Part shown: piece by piece, positions 1-12,120 of the stretch
Numbering within the stretch: the first letter of the stretch is position 1
Layout: every line of letters starts with the position of its first letter
Assembly: GCA_014871385.1 (NCBI GenBank)
Contig: CM026423.1
Span: forward strand, 4,530,408 to 4,594,407
Direction of reading: 5' to 3'
From: Ceratodon purpureus
Taxonomy: Eukaryota > Streptophyta > Bryopsida > Pseudoditrichales > Ditrichaceae
DNA: 64,000 nucleotides
Position numbers and translations under genes: made by a program
Notes under the pieces: model-generated
Seen by the model: the letters and a program-made list of their open reading frames with translations, nothing else
Told to the model about the DNA's origin: nothing
The model's database searches: none

Positions 1-3000
1 TACATGTTCAAATTCCAAAAAAGCCCAAATGTGGCTAATTCTCCATTAGGGGTAAAAATTAATTCAAAAATTAATTCAAGTTTATAAACATAAAAATTAT
101 GAGAAGTTTTAATTACAATTCAAATCAATGAATTGTATTTTTTAGAGAATTAATATGCTAAATATATAATATTTATCTAGATATATTATCGCTATATAAA
201 TTTAAAGATTGTAGTGCAATAGTAGAGTAAAACAATTCAAATTACATGCATGAAAACATAAGGTTGTTATCTTAAACAAATTGAATGAAATAAACTGAAA
301 GCAATAAAAGTCTCAGGTAATTTCTAATAAAAATTTTGTATGAAAATAATCTATATTGTTGAAAGTAACATTTATTTGTCCATTCAACTGTCCTTCTGAT
401 TTTCTAACACATGATAATATAAGGAAGATTTTATCGAAGCCTAAATAAAATTTAATTATCAATGTGCCTTTATAAAACATATATCATTTTTTGACTATTT
501 AAAAGGTTGTTTGTATCTTCTTTAAATATCTTCAAATCTATGATTTCTCTCTTTTAATAAAATTTACAAAAAGAAATTTATTGATATTTTTTTACACAAT
601 GTATATTTAAGACAATAAAAAATTACTTAAATTAATCAAATTCTTTGGAATTTAATTAAAGTAATTATGTTTTCTAAATTATAATATCAAAATTATATTA
701 ATAAAAAGAAGTTGCTTAAAATAGAAATAAAAATATTCCAACTAATGAAAAAAGTGATATATTAAAGTAGATGTGTTATTTTTAAATTTTGTAATATATA
801 ACTTTAGTTTATAAATCTGATTTTATTGCATTAAAAAATAAAACAATAATTAAATGGATATCAAAGTATTGTAATATGATTAAAATTTTAGTATATAAAG
901 CTTTTCGTATTAAAATTATTTTTTGAAATTTTATCTACTAATGGGAGTGGTAGCTATAAATGTCAAACCACATTATGCATACAATTAGGCATAATCTAAA
1001 AAAACAAAGATGTATAGTTGAGTTTTTTCAATATGACAATGTTTTGAATATCTTATCACTCAAATTAATCAATATAATTTTATCAATTTATCAAATATTA
1101 CAATCAATCATTTGGAAAATAATGAAGCGATTAAAACAGTTTAAAGAAGATAATTAAGATCCTGAAGACTATGATCGAAGTGGAAATCATGATGGCTCTG
1201 TAAAAATTGGCGAGCATTGCCAACAACATTTGCCAAGTGAATTGCGGTGCGAAAGTAATGGTGGTGATTATGCGTATCAATGTAGAGATCAGCCATCCGT
1301 AGCAACTGACCAAAGGTGCAAGCCCCATTGTCATAACGCAATCTAGACTTACTTGCAATCAGTGTTTGTGCAATCATCGCCGTGCTGGCACGGACAATTC
1401 TCCTCCATCTCCGTGTTGTATTAAAGTTGAACTATATGCTTTATATGTAGAGCACGATGAAGGGTGATCAAAAATCTCTATCAAAGTTGAACTATATATG
1501 CTTTATATATCCAGTAGAGTTCATGTAAATGTCTATTTCTTCAACGTGTGTTGGACTATACATGTATTTGATCAAAAAGCTATGACTATCGGTTTTTCAA
1601 GTGGGAAAATGATGGATTACTATGACGTACTAGGTGTGCTTGTGAACCTCTGGCTTGCGGTTATACAAAAGGTGTAACATATCAACAAAACGGTACATCA
1701 TCTAGATGTTCTTGGCTCAGAGATGTGTTATTGCAAGATTCATCATACGGAATTAATTGTCCTAGTTTTTGACTATTTTTCTACTTAACATTCCTTTTGG
1801 CCCAAAAAGCCGTTCGAGTATTTGAAAAATAGCCTATCTTTAATAGCAGATGTAGTTTTTGTCATTTTCATTGTCGGCCGCAATTGACGTGGACAAGGCT
1901 CACACTTGGAATATAAAACATAGGGCACAAACTAGAGGAAAAAAATTGCCAAAAACTAAAACAGAGGGACGGAGTATTCTTGTAACATCGATTTTATTTA
2001 TCTTTATTTATTATAGCAATGATTTTATATGATTTAATTGTTAATAACTTCTCGTAAAATCATTTAAAAAAAACTTCAAACTAACTACAAGCAAAATAAA
2101 AATTTTAGTGTTGGTTAATGTTATTGTATGTGCTATGTTACGGAGCAATATAAGAGCTTGCACAAATATCTCAAACAAAAAGTTTTTGTATATTCTTAAG
2201 CTAAATGGAGAAAAATGCTTTAAATTACAAGTTTAAATTTCTTAAAATTTATAATTGAAATTAAATTACTTCAAGCTTTTAATTTGCATTGATACTAATA
2301 GTTTGCAAACATTAATGATTTGCAATGGGCTACAATTTGCAACAACATGATATTATTCCTTAAGACTTAATTTCAATAAAAATCATTCTATACAATTTGT
2401 CACAATTTTTTTTTAGTAAAACCTTCTTATTGTAGATTTTTTTTAAAAGACTATATTCTATAGTTTTTATTATTAAAAATAAATAAAATAATTGAAAATA
2501 TATCTAAGCATGGCTTTCAACTAAAAGTTAATTTTAAATATTTTATTGCAAAAATTGTTTTAACTTTCTAGCCAATGATTTTAAAATCATCTTAAAAAAA
2601 ATTAAATATATATATGAAATGATGTTTAATTTATTTAAATCATTTTTATAACGTAATGAAAGGACAAACATATATCTAAGTAATATTTTATCTTAATTTT
2701 TAATAATTTCTAGTAGTAAACGATTAAATATAACTATTTTTACCCCAAGCAGGCTTCATAATGTAGCTCAATTATTTAAATGAATGATTTTACGAATTTT
2801 CACCTTGATTTTCTTAAATTTGATACTAATTTAAAATAGTAATATATCTTTATTACTACAACAAAGCAAAATACAACATATAACAAAAACAATAAATAAT
2901 GCAAAAATTGGTGTACCAGAACCCTGACGAGACCTTAAAGCAACCCATTTTTGTTGAGTTGATGCTTTAAGAATCAAACCAAGTTTCCTCATATTTAAAA

Positions 3001-4000
3001 TAAAGACAACCTTTTTCAAATGAATCCTTAATCATGTAAATCCTTTTTGCCTCTCAAGCACCTCTCTTCTATTAGATACCAGTCAAACTACTTTGACTCA
3101 ATACATGGAGTAATTTTCACTAATCCACTGCCAGAACTAGATAAGAGCAACTTCACCCACACTAAACTAGCCCATTCCAAGCCCCACACCGAAACTCCAC
3201 TTCTGATATCATCAGTCCGAAGTAGAACAGCCAGATGGCATTCAAGACCAACTTCACCCATTCGGAGATCCACATAACTTCAACTGAACTTGTTGGCCGA
3301 GCTCTCCGAGTTCCAGATGTCTGAACAACAGAATTACACTCCGCCGAAGCTAGAAATTATCATCTCCAGAGCCCAAATCGTGGACAGATCCTAACCTTCG
3401 AGACTTCGCAGGCGATTAGTTCGGGATGCATCGACCACTTCGGTAACGAATTTGCACGAGCATGATTCAGGAGCTTCGAATTGTCGCCTAAAGTACTGGA
3501 ACCACGCCTGGTAAACTGCAAGTTTACTATGCTATGGAGGAGATTCTTTTCCTAGAGTCAGAGAAGAAAGTTGAGATCCCAACTGGCAACAGTTTTCAAT
3601 GGGATAATAATATTGTATTTTATGTGATTTGTCTTGTCTTTGTCTTTTTGGATATCCGAAGGGTAAGTTGCGATTGCAGTCATTGGGTTCATCTTTTGGG
3701 GGCAATGAATGTGCCAGCTTGAGTTGCTGAACGCGTGATTTCGAAGTGGTTCTACTTTGAGCCACTTCTGGAGGCTTTGGAGGAGGAGAGCTAGCTGCAG
3801 AGTGGTGAGGTCGGCAATGGGCATGACCATTCAAGAGTGAGGGCGGTGGTTTACGTCGTCGTGGATTCTTTCGAAGATGATGTGACCTTAATGCAATGTT
3901 ACTAAATGTAGAAGTCCTTGTGTTAGAAAAAATAAGAAAAAATAATGTGGAAGCGTATTCAGTCTTTCTTCCGCCTCATCTGTCGGGACACTTGGCGTAC
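1..4000. other. AT-rich intergenic DNA
   Basis: No supported gene is seen. The first 3 kb is strongly AT-rich with short chance reading frames. A short direct repeat built on GTTGAACTATAT occurs near 1425 and 1487. From about 3050 base composition becomes more balanced and short reading frames appear on both strands, but none has a recognisable domain or convincing splice context. Confidence 0.6.
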
Positions 4001-4001
4001 T

Positions 4002-4283
4002 TTAGAGGTTTTTAGATGAAGATGCCAGCCGCTGCCATCGCACCTTGCGTAATATCTTGCCCTCCGTCAGTTGCACTAGCAGTTCATTCCGGATACTCTC
4101 GTCCCCTATTGATACTTTTAACTCGGAGGCCGAAAAGTGACGATGCCTGTAGTTTGGTTTTTTGGTGCCGTAGCCAACTTGGAAAACTAAAGTAGACAAA
4201 AGCAGGAGCAGAATGGTGAGGTCAACGAAGCCATAGCGGAATCTCAATGTCACTTCGGGAATGTCAGGAATCAGAATAGCTGC
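4002..4283 (-). CDS. Possible terminal exon of an unknown membrane protein
   Basis: The minus strand has an open frame with a candidate splice acceptor (a CTATTGCAG context near 4284) that runs to a stop at 4002. It encodes a Leu-rich hydrophobic stretch (TILLLLLSTLVF) that could be one membrane segment. A basic, charged tail containing KPNYRHRH and LVQLTEGKILRKVRW follows. There is no convincing ATG in this frame, so it would have to be the last exon of a spliced gene, and no upstream exon was identified. It lies just downstream of the Ser-rich gene at 5067 on the same strand and could also be untranslated DNA of that gene. Family not recognised. Confidence 0.25.
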   Translation of the reverse strand, partial: AAILIPDIPEVTLRFRYGFVDLTILLLLLSTLVFQVGYGTKKPNYRHRHFSASELKVSIGDESIRNELLVQLTEGKILRKVRWQRLASSSKNL

Positions 4284-5066
4284 AATAGCAGAATTGCTGT
4301 ATCAGGATAACAATCAATTAGATCTGCACGCGGTGAATTATTTTGGTATGGATGTTAATACACTCCTCTTCAGAATCCGCTTGGGAAGCCAAGTTTAGTG
4401 TTGGCTGGAAGCTGTCTGAATACAATAAAATCTTTTGCAGAGTGGAGGTGTTTGGAGATAACACTGGAGTCCATCACAGATTAGTTTCCACAATTACGCT
4501 GACCATTTTCTTATCCTTTACAGCCATTAATGTCAAGCTGTTCGCCACTCAAGCATCAAATTTAGAGCAATTTATTCCAGAACTCACAATGTCACTGCAG
4601 CATTCCTTTTGAAGAACGAAGATACACTCAATCTTTGTTGCTCACAATGATCAATAGTCAAGCTCCAAATTTGTGCCTACTCCACAGTACTGAAGCGATT
4701 GAATAAGAACGCCACATGAGAGGTTATGCTTGACTGTTTACAAAGTACAATCTATCTCATTCCCTTAGAATGAAAACCGAATTTTTTTGACTGTGAACTT
4801 CTGAAAGACTACATTATCAGAAATCAGAAAATGAAAACGCAAAACAGAACTCCAACTAGAATTGGAACTCGACACCAAACTCGAACACGAAGAAAAACTT
4901 CAACTCAATCTGAACGTATTCCAGACTTTGGTAATTGCAATGCCGAAGAAACTCAAATTATTATACACGCACAGAGTAATACACAGTTCTGCAAGTGAAC
5001 CAACGCTTTCACTCTGTAATGATAATCTACACATCTACCTGCCGGCTCTGAAACTAAGAATTCTCA

Positions 5067-6005
5067 TCACCGAAATTTGTGTACTTCTATTCTGGAGAGA
5101 TCCAATTTTCCGAACCGCCGAGAAGGCCCTGGACTTGTTAACCCATTAACTGCAACGGAGGTACGTGTTCCTGCTTTCGGGGTATGGTGTCCCGAGCTAC
5201 TTAGATGCTTCATTGAAGTGCTCTGCCTTCCACGAACTGTCGGCGAGTCCGCATTGAACATTTCATCGCGAGGTTGGTGCCAAGCAGACTCGTGGGGACC
5301 ATTGAGGCTCGCCATAGTCGGAATGTCATCTTCAGAGCTACCGTGCTCGTCACTTGCACTCCCACTTGCATTGTCCTCTTCGTCCATGATAGAAATGAGG
5401 ATGTTGGCCATGAGCTGCGAATTCGTAAGCTGGCCGGAATATAGGCAGGGACTTCGCGGAGTACCTGATGATCGGTTGCTCTCTAGTTCAGAGGAATTTG
5501 AGTTCCGAGAGGAGCTCGAGATCATGGAGGACGAGGAGGTCTGTGTGTCACTTGCATAGTTCCCGCTGTGCTCATCAGAGTCGTAGTTGTACCTCTTAGT
5601 GACATCGTCAACTTGGAATCCAACTTGTACTGGAGAGGGAAATTGTGTGCTGTGGCTGATAAGGTCTTGGAAATGGAGCACTCGCAAAGAAGGTTGATGA
5701 AAGTCCTCCATGGGGAGGTTAACAGCGGGTGCAGCAGAGCTCGACTTCTTCCGCAGCTTCAACAGCTTCAAAATCTTCCCACCTAGATTGTTCCTTGAAG
5801 GTTTCAGCAGCTCCGGCGGGGGCTCGAAGTTGTCGAATGGAAGGTCTGCGAGGTTGGCGGGTTTAGCGCCAGGAGGAGGACGAAGATGAGTAACAGGAAA
5901 TCCCTCCAGCGCTCTACCACTAACTTCTGCTACAGGTCTACGAGGTGCTCCGTCCCAATTCGCAGCAGGCATTGCATAAGAAAGATCACACTTCGACTGT
6001 CCCAT
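5067..6005 (-). CDS. Ser-rich protein of unknown function
   Basis: A long minus-strand frame ends at 5067. The first in-frame ATG is at 6005 and gives 312 residues. The frame stays open upstream to about 6158, and a CTCTACAG acceptor near 6081 suggests that an upstream exon may join, so the true N-terminus is uncertain. The protein has a basic patch (GKILKLLKLRKK) and a central Ser-rich region. An acidic Ser/Asp/Glu stretch (MDEEDNASGSASDEHG) and a Pro/Ser/Thr-rich C-terminus ending in LDLSRIEVHKFR follow. No signal peptide or membrane segment is visible. The composition suggests a largely disordered, possibly nuclear or phosphorylated protein (inference). The family is not recognised. Codon-like composition and length support a real gene. 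Confidence 0.5.
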   Translation of the reverse strand: MGQSKCDLSYAMPAANWDGAPRRPVAEVSGRALEGFPVTHLRPPPGAKPANLADLPFDNFEPPPELLKPSRNNLGGKILKLLKLRKKSSSAAPAVNLPMEDFHQPSLRVLHFQDLISHSTQFPSPVQVGFQVDDVTKRYNYDSDEHSGNYASDTQTSSSSMISSSSRNSNSSELESNRSSGTPRSPCLYSGQLTNSQLMANILISIMDEEDNASGSASDEHGSSEDDIPTMASLNGPHESAWHQPRDEMFNADSPTVRGRQSTSMKHLSSSGHHTPKAGTRTSVAVNGLTSPGPSRRFGKLDLSRIEVHKFR

Positions 6006-6158
6006 CACGCCTACTTCCAACCACGTCCCCTTCAGAAACTCCGGCCTGACGTAGCCAGGTGCCCAGCGAACGACTATCTGTAGAGTCGGGTCAAACTTTT
6101 TCCTCAACAATGCAGATTGGGCTACAAATTCCGCACCACATTCAGCTCCAGCACCCAC

Positions 6159-8460
6159 ATTCCTTCAATCTGCATCGTTCGCGAGCTAGCTCCCCGTCTC
6201 GTCCCGACATCCAAGCGACGCTTACAACTTACACCGTCTCGACAATGTGGTGCACTCAAAATACAGAGTCCACCTAAGTTGCACAAGAATTTGCTAAATT
6301 GCCCTTCTGCTCCCTCAGGCTGGCTAGAAGACACTACTTCGAGCTAATAAACTGCAGACATAGGAGAAATGTGGTAGAATACTACACCAAGGCTCACACA
6401 GCGCGTAAAAGAGTTTCCCAATTGAAAATCCGTGTAGAACTTTGACTGGCTGCGATGTTAACTACTGCACAAAATAGAACGAAATCGGAGAAGGTCGAGG
6501 GCCAAATGCAGAGAACAGAACAGCAGATTATGAGAATGAAGTAGCTGTGAGAGCCTTGCGAGAGTCTTGTAGGAGAACAATCAGAATTGCGGGAGGGAAA
6601 ACTTGAAGAAATGAGGAGACCAGGCGTCTTTAAGCACAAGACGTCAAAACGGGTGCACGTCCGCTGTGTGCAGGTCATCTTGGTGGCCCCTCCCCTAAGA
6701 CTTCGCCCCGCTTTTCTGCACGAGAGTGTCCGTTTCCTCATCACTAATTGGATCACGTCGCCTTCCTGCCGCCTAATGCCGGCCCCTCCCCATGGAGTCA
6801 AAGTGGTCAAAATTTTCACTAGCTGGGCTGTAAGACAATGCCGAAAAGAAATGTGAAATCCATCCACCCGAGTACGTCCCGACGAACTATGATAGCTGCA
6901 AATTCACATACGTGCCATTCACTGATCCCTCATCTCAACCCAGACTCATCATGAAAATGCGAGCATCGAATTCGAATAAGCCACGAATCACACTGTTCAT
7001 GGCATGCAGCATCGATATCGAGTCCCAAGAAATACTGCAACCAGGCTTTGTCCTGCCTCCTTTTCCTTCACTTGACTTTCATCGCCAAGGCATCTGGGAT
7101 CAGACATGATTTCGAAAAACAAACGGACATGTCGACGTACGTGCAGCGGTGCCGACGAACTCAAACCAGCATTCAAAAGACTGACATGATTCAGGCAATA
7201 CGACAACAGCATGCGACTGCTGCTTTCTCCGAACTTCGATCGGAGTAGATGCCCACTTCGGGGACTGTTTCTTCTCGAATTCCCAGAGCTTCTGTAGCTG
7301 CATGCGATTTTCAGTGTCATGGCAGCATCCCGTTGTTGTCAGAGAGCAGCTCAACGTAACTTGCATCGATCCAACCCCCGCTTTCTTATAATTCATAGTT
7401 AATGAATTGTTTGAAACTGGAAGAACATGGAGTCTGACCCTCTTCGTCAGTTTGCTCAGGCTCCCCAAAGTGCTTTCAAAAGGAGACCACGACAGCAATT
7501 ATAAACTTGGAAATGAATCCAACATTCCATGTGTGTAGTTGCAATTTGCATCGATTACTGGAAGCTGACTTAAGAATTGGGAAATTATGCATCATACTTC
7601 AACTAAATTCTTATCTTTGCTGTTAATTGGCCATTATGTCTACCGGTGCAACGTTACAGTACTCACCAGAAAGTTGACGATCTGTGCCCTGGAAATTCAG
7701 AAACAGGGCACATCCCATCAATTTCAAGTTGCCATCATGGGTTCAAAAAACAATGGTCCAGATGTGAACTGTAAGGTGTGTCGTAAAGACAATCGACTAG
7801 TGATGTACCGTATGAAATTTGCACCATGAAGTTTAGAAAAATATGTAAGTCAATTGAGATTTTTGTGACACATTGCTTACCACCTGGTGCTACAGACTTA
7901 CTGCTTGTGATAATTAAGACCATCTCTTAGACTCCAAGAAGATTTGATAAGAGACATCTAATGTTCTCACTTGCAACATTAGATTTTCTTATACCTTTTC
8001 ACAATGTACATGCCAAAAAGGTTTTGGAGGAAGATTTGATTCTTGATCAAGTTCCCAAATGATTCCCCATGTGCTTGTTCTTTGGTAGTTCTTGTCCCTG
8101 TATCCCTGCACAACCTAAATATGTAATCCATAAAGGCCCTTGGGGTAGCCCACATTTTAGGTCCTAAAATGTGATTTAAGGGTCAAACTCTCCTTTTCCC
8201 TTGGTGCAAGGCAGCACTGGGCTCTCGGAACTCGGGATGATTCTCATCTTTGTATTCAGGAAACAGTCCGTCAGAAACTTGTGACTTGCAACACTACTTC
8301 TAAAAAAGGTAGGAATCCAAATACATGGACGCTATCAATGACTCCAGTCAACATGCTGCGGCAGTAGTCGAAAATGACGTACTGTACGTTGTAAACACTT
8401 ATCAAAGCAAAGTGACCTCAAAAACTCAAAAATGTTAAAGTCTTCTTTATTAACATAGTG
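6159..8460. other. Intergenic region between the Ser-rich gene and the SPC3 gene
   Basis: The region separates the 5' end of the Ser-rich gene from the 3' end of the signal peptidase subunit gene, both on the minus strand. It should hold the promoter and leader of the Ser-rich gene and the 3' UTR of the SPC3 gene. Short frames occur on both strands, but none shows a domain or a splice pattern. No RNA gene or repeat was recognised. Confidence 0.5.
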
Positions 8461-10153
8461 CTAATTATACGATATTGGGAGTTGGAACCCTGGAACAACA
8501 GCTTTGTCCGTAAAAAAGGCACCACTGATAGGCATCACGTTCCAATACATTGTTAGATTGAAGTCACGGCCTCTCAAGTCTTTGCCCTGTAGGCAACAGA
8601 ATAACTCATGTTAGTAATTCAACGGAACATGACAGAACTAGCTGTTTCAATAAAAGAGATCATTCACTTTCATTGTGCACATGAGCATGGACAACAATCG
8701 GCAGAAAAGTTCCAAGCTCACCTGGAAGGGGTACGTGAAGTATCCCACTCTAGTTGCTTTCCTCAACATTTTGGACTTTATTTGCTGGTCGATTTTCGCG
8801 TTTTCCTTCTTCTCGATAATTGTGTCCCACAAAGAAATCTGCATTGCGACAACGTCCAACAAGATTAGTTCCGACCCGTACTTACAACGGCACGCACAAG
8901 CGGTATGAGAATCTACTGAGTCGCTGTACAACAGGTGGAGTAAGGTAAATTGTACCTGATTGAACCCCTCTTCGGGACTCCAATACTCAGCTGCTACAAA
9001 CACGAATAGCTGGAAAAGGGAAAAAGTAACTTCAGATAAGTCGCAAGCATAGAAGAAATACTCAGTGTGAACAAATCAGAAAAGACTACAGTGCATATGG
9101 AGCAGCACAAACAGAATCAATAATGTATGCAGACCAACCCAGTAACTACAGTATCACATTTCAGTTTCACAGCAAATTTATCAAAGAAAGAAATCGCCCT
9201 GTTTATTCACCTGTCTATGAGACCTCTAGAATGACTAAGCACTTGCTTGTTATAGCAATGATGACAATTACATAGGTATCAAACCATCACAGCAGGTAAC
9301 AGAAAACTGCGATCAAAAAAGTCTCTGAAGGGGACGACTGAACAGGTCTTAGAATAACAAGACATAACCCGCACCTGTTTCGTGTTCCACGTGAACACGG
9401 ATTCCAAGTCTGCCTTGATGCTCAGTGTCAAAGCAATCTGCACAAGAATACACAAACCAACGTAAGCCAACAATCAAATTCCACCTACTTCAACAGTGCG
9501 CTAATCAAAGCTCAATACATCAGTGACCTCTAGAAAATGCAGCAAACAAACTGGCAATAAACAGACATCGTGCAGCTATCATTACCAACATTTCCAACCA
9601 TGTAAACTAAACCATCCAATTCCAAGGCATACTAACAAGCCTGTTAAAAGCAGCCTCGAATTGCAACTCTCCATCCCAAAAACCCAGGGTAAAAGAAAAC
9701 TATGTCGGGATGGTCCATACCCTGTCGTCACCATTGCGCAGTCTTTCCAATGGTCCAACATTCAAAACCTGCCAAAATTCAAGAGTGCGATCATGTTATC
9801 ACAATCCCAGCGAAACGAGAACCCGCCCCTCAGATCGACCATCACAGCTAGGGTTTATAACCTAGAGCCCCTCCTCCAATTACCAAGCTCACTGAATTCC
9901 GATTCATGTCAAGCACCACTACAACAAACTCAAAACACCCGCACAGACACAATCCAGACACCAAACCCGCGCTTATCCAAAAACCTAAACCAAACAAAAG
10001 CGATCCAATCAACCCGAGTCGTCATACCTTCAATTCCACAGCCGGCGACGGGCGGTGCAGCCCGTCAGTCATGGACGCGACCGCGCACAGAGCAGCCAAC
10101 ACCGTGACGCTCAGCGTGAGCACCGTGTTCACGCGCAGAATCCATGAATACAT
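8461..10153 (-). CDS. SPCS3: Signal peptidase complex subunit 3 (SPCS3/SPC22-like)
   Basis: This is the small membrane-anchored subunit of the ER signal peptidase complex. It supports removal of signal peptides from secretory proteins. Five exons can be assembled with GT-AG borders: 10028-10153, 9375-9437, 8956-9009, 8722-8838 and 8461-8586, giving about 161 residues (family usually about 165-180). The start MYSWILRVNTVLT is followed by a hydrophobic N-terminal anchor. Lumenal family motifs follow: SIKADLESVFTWNTKQ, FVFVAAEYWSPEEGFNQ, ISLWDTII and LRGRDFNLTMYWNVMP. The start is the only ATG giving the anchor directly upstream of these motifs. Oddity: the segment between ISLWDTII and GKDLRG (exon 4, KIDQQIKSKM...) aligns poorly with the family consensus I know. 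Exon phases remain compatible throughout. Confidence 0.88.
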
Positions 10154-10696
10154 GGTCCCCCGACACCAAACGAGCTCCCCGCAGCTACTCTACTCCACGG
10201 AATGACACGCTCCGCAGCTCAATCTGTGCGCCGGAATGCAGCGGAGACGGCGACGGGCAGAACAGGAAGCTCCAGGACGACGTTACCGCGCTGTGGCGAT
10301 GCGGAAGGCGTGGATCGTGCAGCCCACGACGACAATGCTCGTGCACTTCGCCATCGCCGGTGCTCTGTTCTCGCTCTCACTCTCACCGTGTACTTAATTC
10401 TGGCAGTCTGCGCCAAAGCAATCCTCTCTCTCTGTTCTTCGTGATCCGTATATTTTGGATAGTTGGCTGTACGTGTGCGGAAGATGGTGTTGGTTTTGGG
10501 GTATGGTGATGGATTTGGGTCCAGCTCTGTGTTCCGACTTCCCACGTTCCTGCTTCCGTGACGATGGTCATTGGTCACCATTGGTGTCTATGACTTAAGT
10601 TAACTCTGTTATTTTTTGGGTTCTTTTTTTCTTCTCTTGACCTTATGAGAATTTTATTTTACTTTTCTAGATTTTTGAGTCTGTCAAAGGTCGATA

Positions 10697-10890
10697 GCAG
10701 GAAAATGGAAAAAATTGGAAATTTTAAGGATGGAAATATGAAAATATGAGAAATTATACTATGTGATATTTGTCAAATTTTAATTCATCTAAAGTTATTT
10801 TTAGTGATTTTTTTGAAAAAATTGAAAATGAAAAATTTAATTTTTAGAAGATAAACCTTATTTTCTCTAAAAAAATAAATATTTGTTCAA
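10697..10890 (-). mobile_element. Truncated MITE, GCAGGTTTGTT family (copy 1)
   Basis: The sequence starts with TA-GCAGG and then resembles the reverse complement of the complete copy at 57039-57273. Shared features are the runs around GAGAAATTAT, the GTGATATT motif and the ATAAACCTTATTTT segment. The second terminus is missing, so this is a truncated copy. It carries no coding capacity. Confidence 0.5.
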
Positions 10891-11504
10891 GAATGAATGA
10901 ATATGCTATTGATGTACAATACATTACTTTTGAGGGATATGTAAGAATATTGAATACCTATATTTAAATATCCACTCAAAAAACATACCACCAATAATCA
11001 CTTACTCTCATATTTTACTTCAAGGCATAATTTAATCCTCGAAGATGAATATATTTTCAAGAATAAATGTTTTGATACTCTTCACAAACATAAACCTAAT
11101 AAAACACAACACATAAAAATATTAATCAAAATTAAAAGCAATACACCATCATAAAAACCAAATTGCAGTAGGCAACACCACATAATATAACAACAATGTT
11201 TTTTTTTTCCTTCTGGCTTCTAGTGGTCACATTATAACAAAATATTTTCTCTCAAAAATGGCCTTTGTTCATTTTAAGAGAAAGATTTGGATGCAGAAGC
11301 TAAATCTAATACAAATATTTCTAGAAATTTAGATGAAGATGCCAAATTATTGGATGAGATTGATAACAAATGAATGAAAGAACATTTTATGTATAAATTA
11401 TAGATGAATGTAGATATATTTGACCACCCTCAAAAAATTATGTTACAATTTGAATATGTGCAGAAACATAAAAACCTTGCTATTATAAATTATAATTCGT
11501 CTAT

Positions 11505-11624
11505 AGCAGGTTTGTTCATAAATAATTATAGAAAAAAAACAAAAAATATTGAAAATTTTCAAAATAGAGAAACAAAAAAATGAGAAATCATTTTAAGTGA
11601 TATTTACAAGTTAACAAACCTGCT
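11505..11624. mobile_element. Short MITE with inverted ends (copy 2)
   Basis: The ends are inverted repeats, AGCAGGTTTGTT on the left and AACAAACCTGCT on the right, separated by about 95 bp of AT-rich DNA. The ends are bordered by TA, which fits a Tc1/mariner (Stowaway-like) MITE. The family assignment is an inference from termini only. Confidence 0.6.
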
Positions 11625-12120
11625 ATCAACGTACGGTAGCACAGCATTCACAAAGAGAATAATCAGCTAAATAAAATGTAATAAATAATTAAAATGGAGT
11701 AATTAACCAGAGTAAATCCATGGGATAAGTTTTTTTCACCACTAGTGAGAAGTGAAGTGAACTAGACAGAGAGCACTTGAAGAGAACGAAGCGAGGGCGA
11801 CGACGACGACGACGAAGCGGGACTCAGCCAACTCCGGATCCAACACCTTCGCAACGCGACCCGATCGAATGCGAGCACTCAATCGCACGCAGCGCCCGCA
11901 CGCCCTCGCTTCCGACCCCGGCGTCGCGCCAGGGAGCTTGCCGAGGACGGGCTGATTCCGGCGATGGGTGACAAGCCTATGTTGCGAGTGCCGGGCGCGA
12001 TTTAGGGTTTCGGGGTCGGAGGGGGTGTGTGTTGGTGGATGTTGTTGCGGAGTTTTGTGTTGGTTGCCACGCCATGCGTGAGGGGCCTTGTGCTCCGGAT
12101 TGTATAATAGTTGTTGCGCC

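Larger units (their letters stand above)
10154..12120. promoter_or_regulatory. Shared upstream region of the divergent SPC3 and EPL genes
   Basis: The signal peptidase subunit gene reads left and the EPL gene reads right, so this 2-kb gap must contain both promoters. The central part (about 10600-11700) is very AT-rich and carries two MITE copies. Near the EPL start, 11742-12120 is GC-rich and includes a GAC triplet run (about 11798-11815), as expected for a plant 5' leader. No defined TATA box can be assigned with confidence. Confidence 0.5.

Noticed and set aside
960-1157. 65-codon frame in the left AT-rich region as a small gene
   Set aside because: Ile/Asn/Lys-rich chance frame in AT-rich DNA, with no motif.
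9523-10107. 194-codon plus-strand frame
   Set aside because: Antisense to exon 1 and intron 1 of the signal peptidase subunit gene. Low-complexity composition and no domain.
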